From contig JASAND010019749.1 in NCBI GenBank assembly GCA_030248195.1, positions 17,191 through 81,190 on the forward strand: DNA of 64,000 nt, read 5' to 3'. This DNA comes from Trissonchulus latispiculum (taxonomy: Eukaryota > Nematoda > Enoplea > Enoplida > Ironidae). The notes beneath the pieces are model-generated. The model had not been told where the DNA came from and ran no database searches. It worked only from the letters and a program-made list of their open reading frames with translations. This document shows, in pieces, positions 1 to 12,632 of the stretch (the stretch's first letter is position 1; each line of letters opens with the position of its first letter). The translations under genes were made by a program, and so were the position numbers.

Positions 1-2100
1 AGAAGAAATATTTTTTTTGATTGTAATTGTTTTTATGATTGGGGGTGGGGGGGAAAATAAATGTGCTGGGGGGCGGGGCCGGGAGGATTAAAAAAAAATT
101 TGAAATATTTTTTTTAAGTTAATGTGTTTGGGGGGTTTTTTCATTCGGAAAACGGTAGAAAGGAGTTTCACAAAGGCTAAAAAATGAATTTCGAGATCTA
201 AACGGTGAATAAAGAATCATACGAAGAAGTGAATCCATCAGTAGAAAAGAGATGACGAGTACTGGCTTAATAATGATCGATCTGATTGGAATTAATGATT
301 AAGTTATTGAATGTATTTTGTTACGTTTTATTCCAAATTGCCAGAGTTGCCAAGTTCAAATTACCATTATTCAATTAGGGACTAAGACTTTAGATTCAAG
401 TATTAATTAATTAATAGCTAAGGAAATCAAATACACCGTAGACATAAACTGATCCAGAAATTGGTATTAATCAATAATGGAAGCTTAAGCAATCATTAAT
501 CATACTAACCCCTTACTAATACTGAATCACGAATCCCAGTCGAAAGAGTAGTTACTCTTATTAAGTCCGAGATAGGACTCTTAATTCCCCTATTTCCCGG
601 TCGGAAATGCCTAATAAACAGCTGTAGGGATGCTCTCCAATTTTTATTAGAGAGATAAAGAATCTTTTATGTCTTCAAAGTTTGGAACTTAAGTACCAAT
701 AAAGAGCGTAGTGTTGAAAGTCATTGAAAATTCAAATTGTTAGAAGATGGTTCAAATTCAAGTAATAATTAGCTAGGTACGTATTTGTATGACGTAGTAT
801 AGGTCAATTAGTGCTAATTTAGTAGTTGTTAGTTAGTTTTACTAATTTTATGTGAAAATATAACTTAGGCTCATCTGAAAGGCGAGTTTCTCCTGATTCT
901 GAAAATCTAATTCCCACTTTCTAACTCTCAAAATTAAGCAAGTTATAAACGAAAATGTCTTAGTGAAATTACTTCTTCTTTCGTAATCTTGCTTCTTCAA
1001 AAGGAGTGTCTTAAAGTTGGCCTCCTTAAAAACCTTTGTGTTAAGTGCTTAATTGGATCCTAATTGGCCCTTAATTGCTACATAGGTAACAGGTGTCCTA
1101 ACACCCTCATTCATGTCTCATACTACTCAGTGTCCTCAAGTGTCCTTTAGGCTGGCCAAAGGCCAGTATAGAAACTCGCCTTTCCTCAAAGTTAGTATAC
1201 ACTTTTACGTAGATATATTAGTTTGGAGGGGGCCTACCCTCCTCCCAAATTGTTTGATTTTGATGAAAGTAGCTAGTTATACTAAATAAAGTACGTAGAT
1301 TACGAAAATGTAATTTTTATTTCACAGAAAATTACGTATCATTTTTTATGCATATTTCTTGTTACAATTGCTCCCCTAGCCTCAGTCATGTGAGGACATA
1401 GAAAGTCCAGCAATGAGGAGCAATTGTCGCTAAGGCCAGCAAACAGCGTCCCTTGTTTACTGGCAAAAGCTGGCCTCAAAACTCAGAGTAGGGGTCCAGT
1501 AAACAAGGACCTGTTAAAATAAGGAAAATATAAAACAGACATTCAAATTGGGTAAAACATCCCGACTTAATATTAATTTTTCTAAATATAGCATAAAATA
1601 TGGTGAATTTTAAGTCCAATTTCGAGAAAATTGGGTAAGGTTGAAATTTTAAGCTGAATCTGGCCCCTTTGGTTACGTTTACGTGTTAACCAAAATTTCA
1701 CAAAATTTCGCCAGATTTCAGCACCCAAAATTTATCAAAAAAGGGTCAGTTGTAGGGGTAATAATTTTAAAATCCCATTAATTTCAGGCTCAGCGGACTG
1801 GCCCGCTGGCAAGCCCTTAGTCTGCCAATGCTGAAGATGGCGAGCTTCTAGAAAGTTCTAGAACTTTCTAGAAGCTTTGTCCTAAAAACAAAGAAGGAAC
1901 CGCACTAATGACCTGTCACCGAGCTGTCAGAGAGCTGTCAGCTCGGTCTAAAATTTTTCCCAAATTTCAGTGTTCGCTTGAGCAGCAACCTCAGGAGGTT
2001 GCTTTTCCCCCCTCCTCTCGGTGTGTCTCCGCTGTGTGCCAGAGTTTTGGCACGGAGAACAAACACACCCTCCCAGGTTAGGCTAAAAATCTAGGGACTT
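1..2100. other. Gene-free AT-rich stretch
   Basis: No supported gene. The only visible structure is a weak inverted motif around 1370-1510, where CAATTGCTCC recurs as its complement and GTAAACAAGG is repeated in both orientations. It could be a remnant of a mobile element, but no termini or target duplications are recognisable. Confidence 0.4.
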
Positions 2101-2254
2101 CTCTAGCCTTCGGGCTAGAGAAGAAAGACTGAGATCAACCAGCGAACACACACAAATTGAGGGCCAAATGGGTTTTGTATGCCCGGCCAGGACGAGAAAC
2201 GAGAACAAAAATCTAGGAATGAAAGGCCACTTTTTGGCCATATATTTTTTATTA

Positions 2255-2465
2255 TTGTGAGGCCTTCGGGCCAATTTTTATATGTATTTTTGGGGCCGTT
2301 TGGCCAAATTTTTTCTACAATTATATGGGCCTTCGGGCCAAGCTTTTATGTATCTTTTTTGAGCCTACGGGCAAAACTTTTTCCCTTTTTGACGCAAGGC
2401 TTTCTGACCAATTTTTAGTTGTCTAGCATGAGTGGGCCCAAGGCCAATTTTAGTTTATTCTTATA
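2255..2465. repeat. Minisatellite of about 34 bp built on GGCC palindromes
   Basis: About six diverged copies of a unit near 34 bp. Each starts with a small palindrome of the type GGCCTTCGGGCCAA, followed by a T-rich spacer. Copies start near 2261, 2294, 2328, 2361, 2390 and 2432. The plus strand stays open through most of it, giving a periodic GPFGQ-like peptide, which is best explained by the repeat and not by a gene. Confidence 0.7.
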
Positions 2466-2485
2466 TTTTATTTTTATGATTTCAT

Positions 2486-2640
2486 ACTGCGGGGCAGCTC
2501 ATGTAAACTCCTCTTGTTCGATGGAGGTCTTGAGTTTTGTCCCTTATTTATTATTTCATGTTTTAATTTTATGATTTTCCGTCAGAAGGCAACTCATGTA
2601 AACTCCTCCTGTACGATGGGGGTCTTGAGATGTGCCTAGT
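2486..2640. repeat. Two tandem copies of a 94-bp repeat
   Basis: The block with core CTCATGTAAACTCCTC, ending in GGTCTTGAG, occurs at about 2497 and 2590. A more diverged version (CGGAAACTCCTTCTGTTTAA) is present near 3515. The function is unknown. The core contains an imperfect inverted repeat, so a transcribed hairpin is possible but unproven. Confidence 0.6.
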
Positions 2641-2659
2641 TACTTTTATTTTTATGTTA

Positions 2660-5130
2660 TCCTTTTCATTTAAACCTTGGGTCAAGCCACGATCCGTGAA
2701 TTGTAGTCTATTTTTTATTAGGGCCTCAGAGGCCACAAAAGAATAATATGTTTTGCAGTTTTTGGGAAGAAATGAGTGGGACCCCACCTTCTTAAGATGA
2801 GTTAGCGGGTCTCCAAAAGTACGACCCTTAAAAGGAATATGAGCTAGTTCTAAGGTTTATTCCCCACAGCCGGCAACTAGGAGTTGCCGGCCATATTGTT
2901 AATCCAGGCGCAGTTAATCCCGAAATGTTACTGTTCTGTATTATGCCTTTTATTTCAGCTTTAGGTCGGTTACAAAATCATAGGTCTTCAAAAGTCTAGG
3001 ATGTTTGACTCAAACCTTAAAATCTATGAGTTGTTATATTTAATTAATTATTGAGAAGTTTTAAAAGGGAATGACCGGCTTCCCTGCCCATTCTTTTATA
3101 TATTAATATTAATAATGTGTTCTAGTAGTTTTTGTAGTAATGATTGCTTGGCAATCATTACTCACATGGCTTTCATAAAATTCTCAAAATACTTTTCCAA
3201 AATACTACAAACTTCTCAAACTTCTGCGCTAAAAGTCGAGTTTTAAAACATTAAAACTCGCACCAAAGTTTTCACAAAGTTCTGAAAATTAGTAGTTAAT
3301 ATTATTAGGTTACATTTAAAATAGTAATCAAGGAATTAATAACACTAATTGTAGCTAGTATTAGGATTTGTTGTATTTGTAGTTGTAATCCTGTTAGTAA
3401 CTAGAAAAAATAGTTAACTAACATTTAGCTAAGAAATTGTATGATTGCATGTGTATGAGTGTATGAATGATTTTTGTGTGAACTTATGCAATTGTATGTG
3501 TGTCGTGACTCGCGGAAACTCCTTCTGTTTAACGAAGGTTGCGAGCACTGTCGAGTAATCGAAAACTCAGATATTAAGCAGGATAAAGGTATGTGTATAG
3601 TTGTGTGATCAAGTACGCTTGGGAATTGATATGAGTCTTTCTAGTCTAAATGACGTATGAGTGCAGTATAAATGCTTAATAATTAATAGTGTAAAAGTTT
3701 GTGTAAGTGCTGTCAAAAGATTGTCTAGCTAGTAAATGAGAGTACGTAGTTAAGTATTAAGTTGTTTTAGGTATGTGCGAATACCATAGGTCGCATAATA
3801 AATTAGAATTACCAAGAACGTGATCGTCTAAGTACATAATGACTGATTGTTCACGCGGTATGTGTTAAGCATCAAAATTAGATCAAGATTTAGTTAGTAA
3901 GCTGGAAAAATAACGCAAGGCAATGTAGTTTATGACAACCAAGTTTGTATGCATGTTTGAAAGTTTGCGAATGTAGGATTACGTAGGTTGTTTAGGTTCT
4001 GGTTTATAATAGGAAATATGCAAATGAGGCATATGGTATAGACCTAGAGTCACCAGGGACTCCGTATTAGGTTATTCCTGTTTGCCATAATGGGATATCC
4101 TCGATTCGTCCGCGTAAGTCACTCTTTGTTAAGGGTGCGGACGAATCGCAAGAAGGAATCCCTAAAAGGATCAAGTTGTGTTAAATTTATGAATTTCCCA
4201 TGAAAGAATTGTAGTTCTCCCGATTTCCATGTTAAAATCACAATCACAATACGTAAGATTAGCATTAATATCGTAATCTTGGGTACTATGTGTTGCCTTC
4301 CTGTTTCTGAAACAAACAAAGGTCATTATTGTCATTGTTGGTCTATTTAGCAAAGTCCAGTTCATACTTAGCTTGTAATAATGACTGCAGCAATAATTAG
4401 GTGCTGTTTCACATTTGCACCATATTTAAAGACGAATTTAACTAGTTCAAGTTAAATAATGATCGGTACGGTTGGAAAATCGACGGTACAAGTTTTCACA
4501 TCCAGTATTAATCCAAGCTACTTCGATTATTTACAAATGGCAATAATGAACACCAGGAAATCAGGAATCTTGTCTAATATTGTGTTGTGATTGGTTGTAC
4601 ATTTGAAATAGGGAAAACAATCAATAATTTACGTAAGAAATATGGATAGGGCAAAACGAACCATCTTCTAACTAATCCAACCCTTTTTATCCTTTCGCTG
4701 CTTTGATCTCAAGTGTGTAATGCTTCAATTACAGGGAGTTGTTACTACCCTGAACTCTGGGGCCGGAAAAGGGCCCCAAATGCTTTGATGTTGCTATAAA
4801 ATTTAAGTAATTATGTTACACAAGCACAAGAACAGCCATAAATTGTCTAGTGGTGTCAAGCCATTATCGGCCACGGATTTACGTTCATCTTGGTGTTCCA
4901 ACCTGGAACAGTACTAAAACGGACTGTATGAAGCAAAATTACATCTTTACCGCAATTTCCTGCATGGAATTGCAGGAAATTGCTCAAAAACAGCATTTTC
5001 ATTAAAATGCTTCCATAATCTTCATTAAGTGTTAGAAGTTACTCAGTTTTATATCAAAAATGTCAGAAAGTTCGGTTACTATGGCTAATCTAAGTTTCGC
5101 AAGTTCATCTTTAATCTCAGAAAGCCAGAA
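2660..5130. other. Intergenic DNA without recognised features
   Basis: Low-complexity AT-rich sequence with scattered short palindromes, such as the AATCATTA inverted motif near 3140-3160. Short open frames here are not supported by codon pattern, splice sites or any family resemblance. Confidence 0.4.
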
Positions 5131-5172
5131 AGTGAGTAATGGTTGCCGGGTTCGAATCCCGCACCATAATTG
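5080..5172 (+). ncRNA. tRNA-like or SINE-head fragment with perfect B box
   Basis: GGGTTCGAATCCCGCACCA at about 5149-5167 matches a tRNA T-arm (GTTCGAATC loop with a short GGG/CCC stem) and continues as CACCA. It is a perfect match to the Pol III B-box consensus GGTTCGANTCC. A convincing cloverleaf with acceptor and anticodon arms could not be built upstream. It is therefore more likely a tRNA-derived SINE head or decayed tRNA than a working tRNA gene. Confidence 0.35.
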
Positions 5173-5816
5173 TGTAACTAATGGGTTTTAACCCATTTGA
5201 TTCAGGTGCGGAAATCACATCGATCCTGCCGGAATCAAGTCCAGATAGTTGATATTCAGAGACTTTGGTACTTAATTTTGGGCATATTGTTGATATTCAG
5301 TCCGGAGAAGGACGCTTACAGTGGACAGTGAATTGGATCATATTTGGTTAGAAAAGGTACATTTAGGATCGGATAGAACTCTTGTGGAACTGTTAAGGCA
5401 GAGGCAGATTGTGAAGAGCACCGGAATTGAATACGGGATCTAAAACCAAAAGCTGATTGAGAACTTTCATCTGGTTATCGGAAAATTTGTGAAATTCAAA
5501 AAAAGGATGATCTCTGCTTTCGCTCTCCTTGCTCTACTCGGTTGGGAATTCCCCACTGGTCTGTTCTAGAAGTCAAGTAGCGCCGGAAGATCTACAAGAA
5601 GATAATTTACTAGTTTAAATTAAAGTATTGTTAAAGTTTATATAACCGTACCAGGCATTCCCCCAACCAGACCGTCCCCTGTGTTAGACCCCTCAGGTTA
5701 TCCGAATAGCATCCGGGAACAGTGCGCTGTGTGCTCCGCTATAGGAGATTGGAACAGCATTCTTGGGCTCACCCAAGGACCGGAATTTGTGTGTGTCTCA
5801 AATTAATTATCATTAA

Positions 5817-5818
<2 letters not shown>

Positions 5819-5874
<56 letters not shown>
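5819..5874. repeat. (ATT)n microsatellite
   Basis: About 18 uninterrupted ATT units. A short (AGA)n run also occurs at 6001-6020. Confidence 0.95.
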
Positions 5875-6029
5875 CATTCATAGTGTTGTCCTTGTTTTAA
5901 AGGACTGATAAAGAGATAGACTACACGAACACAAGCATATAGGGAAGGCACAGAGTTTAGCAGTAGCGTATAACAGTTGAGATTAGAAGTCTAATAGTAC
6001 AGAAGAAGAAGAAGAAGAAGTAATAGCAA

Positions 6030-7360
6030 AGAGTCGAAGTCTAAAGTCTTGTCCCTCAACCAAAATAATCACTAACGGTTTGAAGTTTAACTGGCAACTC
6101 TGGCAACCCTGTAATTCTGTAATTTGTGCGTCTAAATCTATAATCTTTGTAGTAACCTATAGTATCATTGTCAGTATCTTTATTGTTGATCGTATTACCC
6201 CATTTGTCTACACATTGTATCTGTCGAGAATTATATTGCTAATTCTTAATAAATTTAAGTGTGCCTCAGCAAGCGTTTGACCTAGGGTGCACACATACAC
6301 TGGGCAAAGCCATTGGATCAGGAGCAACTTTCCCCCTATACAAGTAAGTGAAGGATCTCGAGTTTGAGATCCCAATCCCTGATCATCAAAGGAAGCCGAG
6401 ACGAATTATCCAGTTGCATATCTTGATCAGTCTATCAAGATACGTATCAGAACTCACTGTTGTGAACTGATATTAATCAAGCTTCAAGAAAGACAGGCAT
6501 CGACCCCGCTTGTCTCCACCTCTCCATCCCTACCCATCAAACGAACTCACAACCAGGACCCCATCCGGGTTGGCTACAAGGATACCCATTTTTGGACAAA
6601 CCACCTTTTGGGCATCCTGTGTCTAAGTTTGCTAATCCTAGCAGACGCGCTGACCCTCCGTGTAAAGAATTAAGTTGCTATAGAGCCCTAACCGACTAGG
6701 CTGAACCAGGACGAAAGAGGAAGCGATTCTTTAATTCAGATCAAAGCAACTTCATTACCCGCGCGGGTAGTTGCGGGTATCTCTTGTTGGTACATTCACT
6801 TCTGAAAAGTGTTCTTAAAGAATAGGCTTCATGTTGGTTATTTCAAAAATCGTTATTTTCGGCTGGGCGCCCGTCTCCACGATTTCTAATTTCAGCGCAT
6901 ATTTATTTAATTGTTTAATCTTTGTTTAATCTTGTTCCATTAGTCTATAGCAACTTAATAATCTCAGCGTACAGACTGCTACGCCTGCCGCTGTTGCAAA
7001 GCTTAATACCGGAAATTTGATTATAAGCATGCGTTCCTTTAGTGGCGTTTAGTGGTACAAAAGGTTACTCTGCAACCTTTTAAAAACTTGTGCGAAACTG
7101 GGATGGGAATGCTTGCTCAAGAATTTTTTCTAACTAATATTATTCTAGAAAAATTCTGAAGCCTGATGACTAAACTACAATATTCCGTAGGTTGTAATAG
7201 CCCCTGGTCAGTACCTAATTGTAGTGATTCCGAAAACATCAGAAAAGCTCAACAGTTAAAATCCCCTTTTCTAATTAAATTTTTGCAGGTTTTGCACGTA
7301 TATATAGGTTCACAGGTGAATAAGGAAGAAATACTCTGCCTCTCGGTGAATTCCTCCAGA
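6030..7360. other. Unassigned intergenic sequence
   Basis: This stretch is less AT-rich than its surroundings and contains several C-rich segments (6480-6660). No coding exon or repeat boundary is supported. It could be part of an old LTR or DNA element, but no terminal repeats were found. Confidence 0.3.
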
Positions 7361-7365
7361 AGGGG

Positions 7366-7693
7366 TAAAAATTGCTCTCACAATCGGTAAGAAATTCGCT
7401 ACAAGGGGTAAAAAACTGGTCAAAACACTAAGTTTCCAGACTCAAATTTCCGAAACTTTTCCGGTTTCGCCGGATTGTTTTACTAGAACGTCGCTGTGCT
7501 TCGCTAAAAATCGTCAAAAAAGAATGTTGGTTTTGCAAAAAATTGCTGTTTGCAATTTAAAATTTGCAAAAATGGGTAAAATTAAGGTAAATTTAGCTTA
7601 AGAAACTACGTTTTGGCAAAAATTGCTTCCACAAGTACACAAATTGGCGACCACAAGGGGAAATTAAGTTTTACTTTGACCTCCCGTTCTGGT
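7366..7693. repeat. Dispersed repeat R1, copy 1
   Basis: The segment runs through AGGGGTAAAAATTGCT, a CTTTTCCGGTTTCGCCGG core and a CCTCCCGTTCTGGTATG end. It is similar to 11900-12005 plus 12640-12842, where the same unit is split by a palindromic element. The second half of the unit also recurs in inverted orientation at 14297-14410. Confidence 0.65.
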
Positions 7694-7708
7694 ATGTTTA
7701 CGTTATAT

Positions 7709-8116
7709 CAAGAGTACATAATAACTAAGAGTGTGACAAGCGTCACACTCTTAGTTACTATGCTCGGGACATCATCTGCACGATAACGTCCACCCCCCCC
7801 CCACAAATTAGACCCCAGTGACCCCGCCCCACAGATGAGTACCTAGTACACATTTGTGTACCATCACTCGCTTGTATCTCTATGTGTTGAAGCTCGAAAG
7901 TGGCAAGCTGCTGATAGAACGTTTTTGACTTCAACTTTCAACACAAACATACAAGCGAGTGATGGTACACAAATGTGTACTAGGTAGTAGGTACTCATTT
8001 GTGGGGGGGTCACTGGTGTCTGATTTGTGGGGGGGGGGGGTGGGCCGTTATCGTGCAGATGATGTCCCGAGCTTAGTAACTAAGAGTGTCACACTCTCAA
8101 TTATTATGTACTCTTG
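7709..8116. mobile_element. Palindromic MITE, CAAGAG family, with 7-bp TSD
   Basis: Terminal repeats CAAGAGTACATAAT and ATTATGTACTCTTG bound a 408-bp near-palindrome. Poly-C (about 7790) and poly-G (about 8030) tracts lie in opposite arms. The element is flanked on both sides by GTTATAT (7702-7708 and 8117-8123), a perfect 7-bp target duplication. It has no coding capacity and is therefore non-autonomous. TSDs of 7-8 bp suggest a P-like transposase source, but the superfamily is an inference. Confidence 0.9.
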
Positions 8117-8123
8117 GTTATAT

Positions 8124-9757
8124 TAATCTTACCGCCGCTTCCGATAATAACTGTATGTGCTTTTGTGGAGCTTTTTGGATATCCTGCTGTTGAGTTTTTC
8201 CTGCTGCGTCACGACGCAGCAGGTCTACTATAATCGGTTTTAAGCGTATGTTTTGCACACAGTTACACAGTTAATGATACATCAGAGTATAAAACGGTGT
8301 ATTAACTCTTGGTATTAATAACGCTTCTGCTGAATAGGCAAGCATTCAAATTTCGAACTTAGAATAAACGTTCGCAAAACCAGTTTTATTTCGCGTAATC
8401 AGCTGTCAATGTTGCTAACTAACAACAGAGATTTCCAATAAAGTAATTATTCCTGCTGGAGCAGGAATGTATAAAACGATGCTTTGCTATGTTTAGTGTG
8501 TATTGTGTGTTTAGTGTGTTTAGTTGTATTTTCTCTGTTTGGCACTTCGGAGCCCTATCTTCAACACAGGGCTAGTATAGGGGGCTTTTTTGCGGAATTC
8601 TGATTATGCAAATTAGATTAGCAACTATTTAAGCGACGACATTGGCAGTCTTTTCGCAGTTGTCAACTGTCAGCAATCTAAATGGTTGCGTATTTTTGAG
8701 TGCACCAGTTCAGCTGAAGGCTAGGGATTCTTTGAAGATTAGTCCTCAAACAAATCTTCAAAGTTTTCACCCGACTCTACATAGTTAGACTAAAATTAAG
8801 AACTCTAAACTCTAAACTTTCTCAAATTGATCCGAAAAACTTAGCTGTGAACGAGTTAGAGTCAAGCTCAACTTCATCTATGGTCATAGATAGACCTTTT
8901 GCGTTCTATTATCTACATTGAATTGAAATATAAACAGTATGGGTGTACACGTGGTTTCCTTAAATAATTTCGGAGAAACCAGAGAATCAATCAAAATCAT
9001 CATGATCGTTGGAAATACTTCTTATCGCATTTCGAAGCCGTTGATGTTTTCATTATAAAAGAATAATAATGGGCTGTAGTGATTAATGCATCAATACAAC
9101 TGCTCAACGGAAACCTAACTGCTTTAAGCATCGTACTCAATATTTTGTCAATTTTTGCTCATCTGTCGGTAACAGATAAACCAGCTGAACTGTAGTGTTC
9201 ATTTTTACGGTCAGCAAAGGACGGAATGTCGAAGAATACTGAATAGCATCGTCTATTGACAGATAGAACTATATTGACGAAAATGTTTTAACATTTCCTA
9301 CAGGTCCACTAAGGAATATTGCCCCCTTTAGGGGCCAACTTGTTAAAATATGACTGCCGTTACATGATGGAACAAGACTTGGCAGCTACATTCGCGTGAA
9401 ATTTGGTACTTTTAATCTGCTCACGTGCTTTCAGTACACGTTCGGTTTTAACATATAAACGTTTAACACATATATAAACAACACGATAAAAATGATCACT
9501 CCTTGAAAAATTTATAAATCTAACCAAAACTCTGAATACATGGACTGCAATTAAAATTCAATTCAATTCAAAAATTATGGGACTCTTATTACTATTAATA
9601 ATAGTTTCTGGAACAGTTCTCTTGTACATAAGTGGAACAGTTCTCAGACTGAATCTTAGAAGTGAAGTAATATGGTTGAGTTATGGTGGAGGAGTTTAAC
9701 TGAAATTCTGCACTGAAATTCCTCTGATTAAGACATGAATTATTGTACAATTGGCGC
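8124..9757. other. Non-coding stretch with a small hairpin motif
   Basis: It contains CCTGCTGCGTCACGACGCAG at about 8201-8222, a strong hairpin that recurs in the opposite orientation near 20160 and 22555 with shared flanking bases. No exon is supported in the rest. Confidence 0.5.
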
Positions 9758-10747
9758 TTAAGGTGGTGATTCCTTTTGGGCACATATTGTTGATTGACGG
9801 CGTAAACCAGGATGAAATTCAACGAAACTTTCCGAAATAAGTTGTTTTAGCGTTCTAAAACACTCTGCGCAATCGCGCTTCAAAAATTCAACATTTGCGT
9901 TCAGGGCGGTTTTTGCCAATTTCTGAAAGTTTGGCAGTAGCTGCATGGCTATGAGTATATCCATTCGAAAGAACTCGTTAAACTCTACAATTTTGCTTCT
10001 GGAAGCAACTTTCTAGCTTTTCCATATCGTGAGATATAGCCAATTTTATTATTTTGGCGTCAAAAACTTGTCCTTTCTGCAGAAATCAAATAATCCACTA
10101 CTTCTTGAGCTACGAAAGCCGTAAAATTTAACTAAGGGTGTCGATTTAAAGGTCTCACAGAGGCCAATCATCGGAGGCATGACCATCGTACAATTGCTAT
10201 CCCTTAGGCTGCTATCACAAAAAATGTAGTTTTTGCAAAAACACGACCAAATTTTTTGCAGCGATTGTGCAGAATTTAGTATGCAAGCTAGAGAGTTGCC
10301 ACTTAGCAGATGTGTTCAACACATAAATGCCCCGGGACCCTTTTTTAGTTGCCCCGATAGCTGCTTTCTAACTGAAGTAGTGGCTTGCCAAAGTAGTGAA
10401 AAGTAGGCAAAATCCAGGTTGCGCAGACATTTTAGTTTATTTCTCCATAACGAAGAGTGATATCACAATAACTAAAAAAGGGTCCCCAGCTATTTGATAG
10501 AGGTATCGAATGCTCTAACCGATGTCCTGCGAAAAAATTTACTTCAGCCTGCAAAAAATCTGAAAAATTATACTTCTTATAAAATACAGGAAAAACATTT
10601 TGGAAAGCCAAACTTAGATTCATTGTACTCATTAAAAAGAGAAAATGTTAAGCTACATTTTGATATAAAGATGACTTCTTAACTCCAAATAATGAATGAA
10701 TAATAGTGGTTCAAAGTTGATGTCTCCAAAAGGAATCACCACCTTAA
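9758..10747. mobile_element. TTAA-flanked inverted-repeat element (piggyBac/Kolobok-type MITE)
   Basis: Perfect terminal inverted repeats GGTGGTGATTCCTTTTGG and its complement are each immediately outside-flanked by TTAA (9758-9761 and 10744-10747). TTAA target duplication is the hallmark of piggyBac and Kolobok transposases. The 0.98-kb interior has only short open frames and no transposase, so the copy is non-autonomous. A second, truncated copy of the left end starts at 18942. Confidence 0.85.
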
Positions 10748-11670
10748 AGTCAAATTTTAAATAAAAAATCTAGACGCATTATTAACACATAAATTGCCTC
10801 AAGTCTTCAAACACAGGGAAGAGAATATAAACTTAAGTTCTGACGGATATTAGTTTTGCTGTGACCAGGCAGTGTTCGCTGCTGAGGAACGGCTGTGTGC
10901 ATAGATACATATGCCAAAATAGTGATCCTGTGCTCGCAGCAGGACTATATTTACGGTAAATAAATATGGTCACAGCTGGCTCATTTTGTACAAAGCTCTT
11001 GCTTGTTTGCTATATATATGTCATCTGTTGTTATCTACTGTTGTGAACTAGTGAACTTTAGCGTCGCCAAAAGTCTCGAGGGTCTCTGACCTCCACCAGG
11101 CTAATAAACACGTTTTGGAGAGCCGAACATTGCCTAATTTTCAGCAAATTCAAACCTTGATAATTTTCTTAATTTCTGGAAAATGCATTTGATTACTAGC
11201 CTAGTTTTCCTTACTCCATAGCTTTGTAACATGGTTTTTTCGAAACTACATGAGCCCAACATTAATTTCTCGTGGAGGTGCGCCGGGCCGAGTCCGTGGG
11301 CGGGGCCTCAAAATTGGGGTCTAAATAGGAGAATTTTTAAAAATTCAGATTTTGCTATAATTTCAAGTATCGACAAAATTACTATTGCTAATTTGCTAAA
11401 AAATTGCAAAATTTTAGTCCCGGTCGACACTGGCATCGGCAGAGTGGCGTCGGAATCCAAGCCCAGGTGCATCCCAGTTAAATGTATCAGTTGGTTTAAA
11501 TGCTTAAACATTTCGAAAAAGTTTAGGTATACTTTCTCGGCAAACTTTAGCGATTTGGGTTAATTTCCATATTTCAGCAGCACATCTATATACATTTAGG
11601 TAAAGTAGTTTAGAAGCTTTAAATATGTTTATTTTTAATTATTGACAATTTTAATAAACTTTATAGCAAT
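10748..11670. other. Intergenic sequence, no supported gene
   Basis: It contains an open frame of 110 codons (11231-11563, plus) without splice or family support, overlapped by an equally long antisense frame. It is probably repeat-derived. Confidence 0.35.
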
Positions 11671-11674
11671 CGTA

Positions 11675-12005
11675 TCGTATAGCATCAGAAAAATCTTGCG
11701 GGTATCTCGCTGGTTTTGCGGGTCACTGGCCGCGGGGCGGGAAATGGTACCAACTCTGGTACACACCTGTCACCTACATATTGTAGGACTGCAATCAAAT
11801 TTTCCTGCATAACCTTACCCATGGCCACAGGCGGCCAAGGGGGCGAAAGGGTGGGAGAAATTCCCCCTCGGCGAAGTGGCTCACAAGGGTCCCGAAATTG
11901 CTCCCACAAAGGGTAAAAAATTGGCCACAAGTGGTAAGAAAATTGCGCAAAAAATAGGTTTTAGAACTGAAATTTCCAAAAATTTTCCGGCTTCGTCGGT
12001 ATTAT
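11675..12005 (+). repeat. Dispersed repeat R2, left copy
   Basis: This segment, from CATCAGAAAAATCTTGCGGG to TTTTCCGGCTTCGTCGGTAT, is repeated in inverted orientation at 14297-14640 with high similarity over about 330 bp. The left copy is interrupted at GTATTAT by a palindromic MITE. Confidence 0.8.
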
Positions 12006-12632
12006 CAAGAGTACATAATACATAAGAGTATGACAAAATAGTACCCAGTCGAAACGGGGGAACGCTATGCTTGTGTGCTAAAGCTCGAAAACACAAGCAC
12101 TACGTGCGCGAGTTTTGTGTCGGTTTCGAGCTTTAGAAGACATTCATAGCGGCTAAAATTTTTTGAAGTGAAGGGTCCAATTTGCTTGGGGGGTCAGCCG
12201 TTAGCGTGCAGAGGATGTGTCACGCTTATAATACATAGATTATGACTGCTGTCATACTCTTATGTATTATCAAGAGTGCATAATAACTAAGAGTGTGACA
12301 AGCGTCACGCTCTTAGTTATCAAGCTAAAAACATCATCTGCACAATAACGGCTGACCCCCCCCCACAACTGAGTATGTGCACTTCAAATATTTTTGCCCG
12401 CTATACCTACGTTCTAAAGCTCAAAAACACAACTAGTCAGTTGGTTCAATGTGCGTCTGTAGCGAGCTTTAGAACGTAGGCATAGCGGACAAAAATATTT
12501 GAAGTGCACATACTCAGTTGTGGGGGGGGGGTCAGCCGTTATTGTGCAGATGATGTTTTTCGCTTGATAACTAAGAGCGTGAAGCTTGTCACACTCTTAG
12601 TTATTATGTACTCTTGGTATTATGTACTCTTG
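12006..12632. mobile_element. Nested palindromic MITE, outer copy, CAAGAG family
   Basis: Starts CAAGAGTACATAATACATAA at 12006 and ends GTACTCTTG at 12632. It is flanked by perfect 7-bp GTATTAT duplications at 11999-12005 and 12633-12639. Its right terminus was itself the insertion target of the inner copy, which splits it at 12271. Confidence 0.9.
12271..12616. mobile_element. Nested palindromic MITE, inner copy, CAAGAG family
   Basis: A 346-bp near-palindrome with poly-C near 12355-12364 and poly-G near 12522-12531. It is flanked by GTATTAT (12264-12270 and 12617-12623). The target GTATTAT is part of the terminal repeat of the outer copy, so this family uses its own ends as insertion sites. 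Confidence 0.9.

Noticed and set aside
5640..6300. Possible LTR with primer binding site
   Set aside because: A TGG-type motif and a C-rich segment are present, but no matching second LTR or gag/pol frame was found.
7709..8116. CRISPR-like palindromic repeats
   Set aside because: The palindromes are transposon termini with 7-bp target duplications. There is no regular repeat-spacer array and the DNA is eukaryotic.
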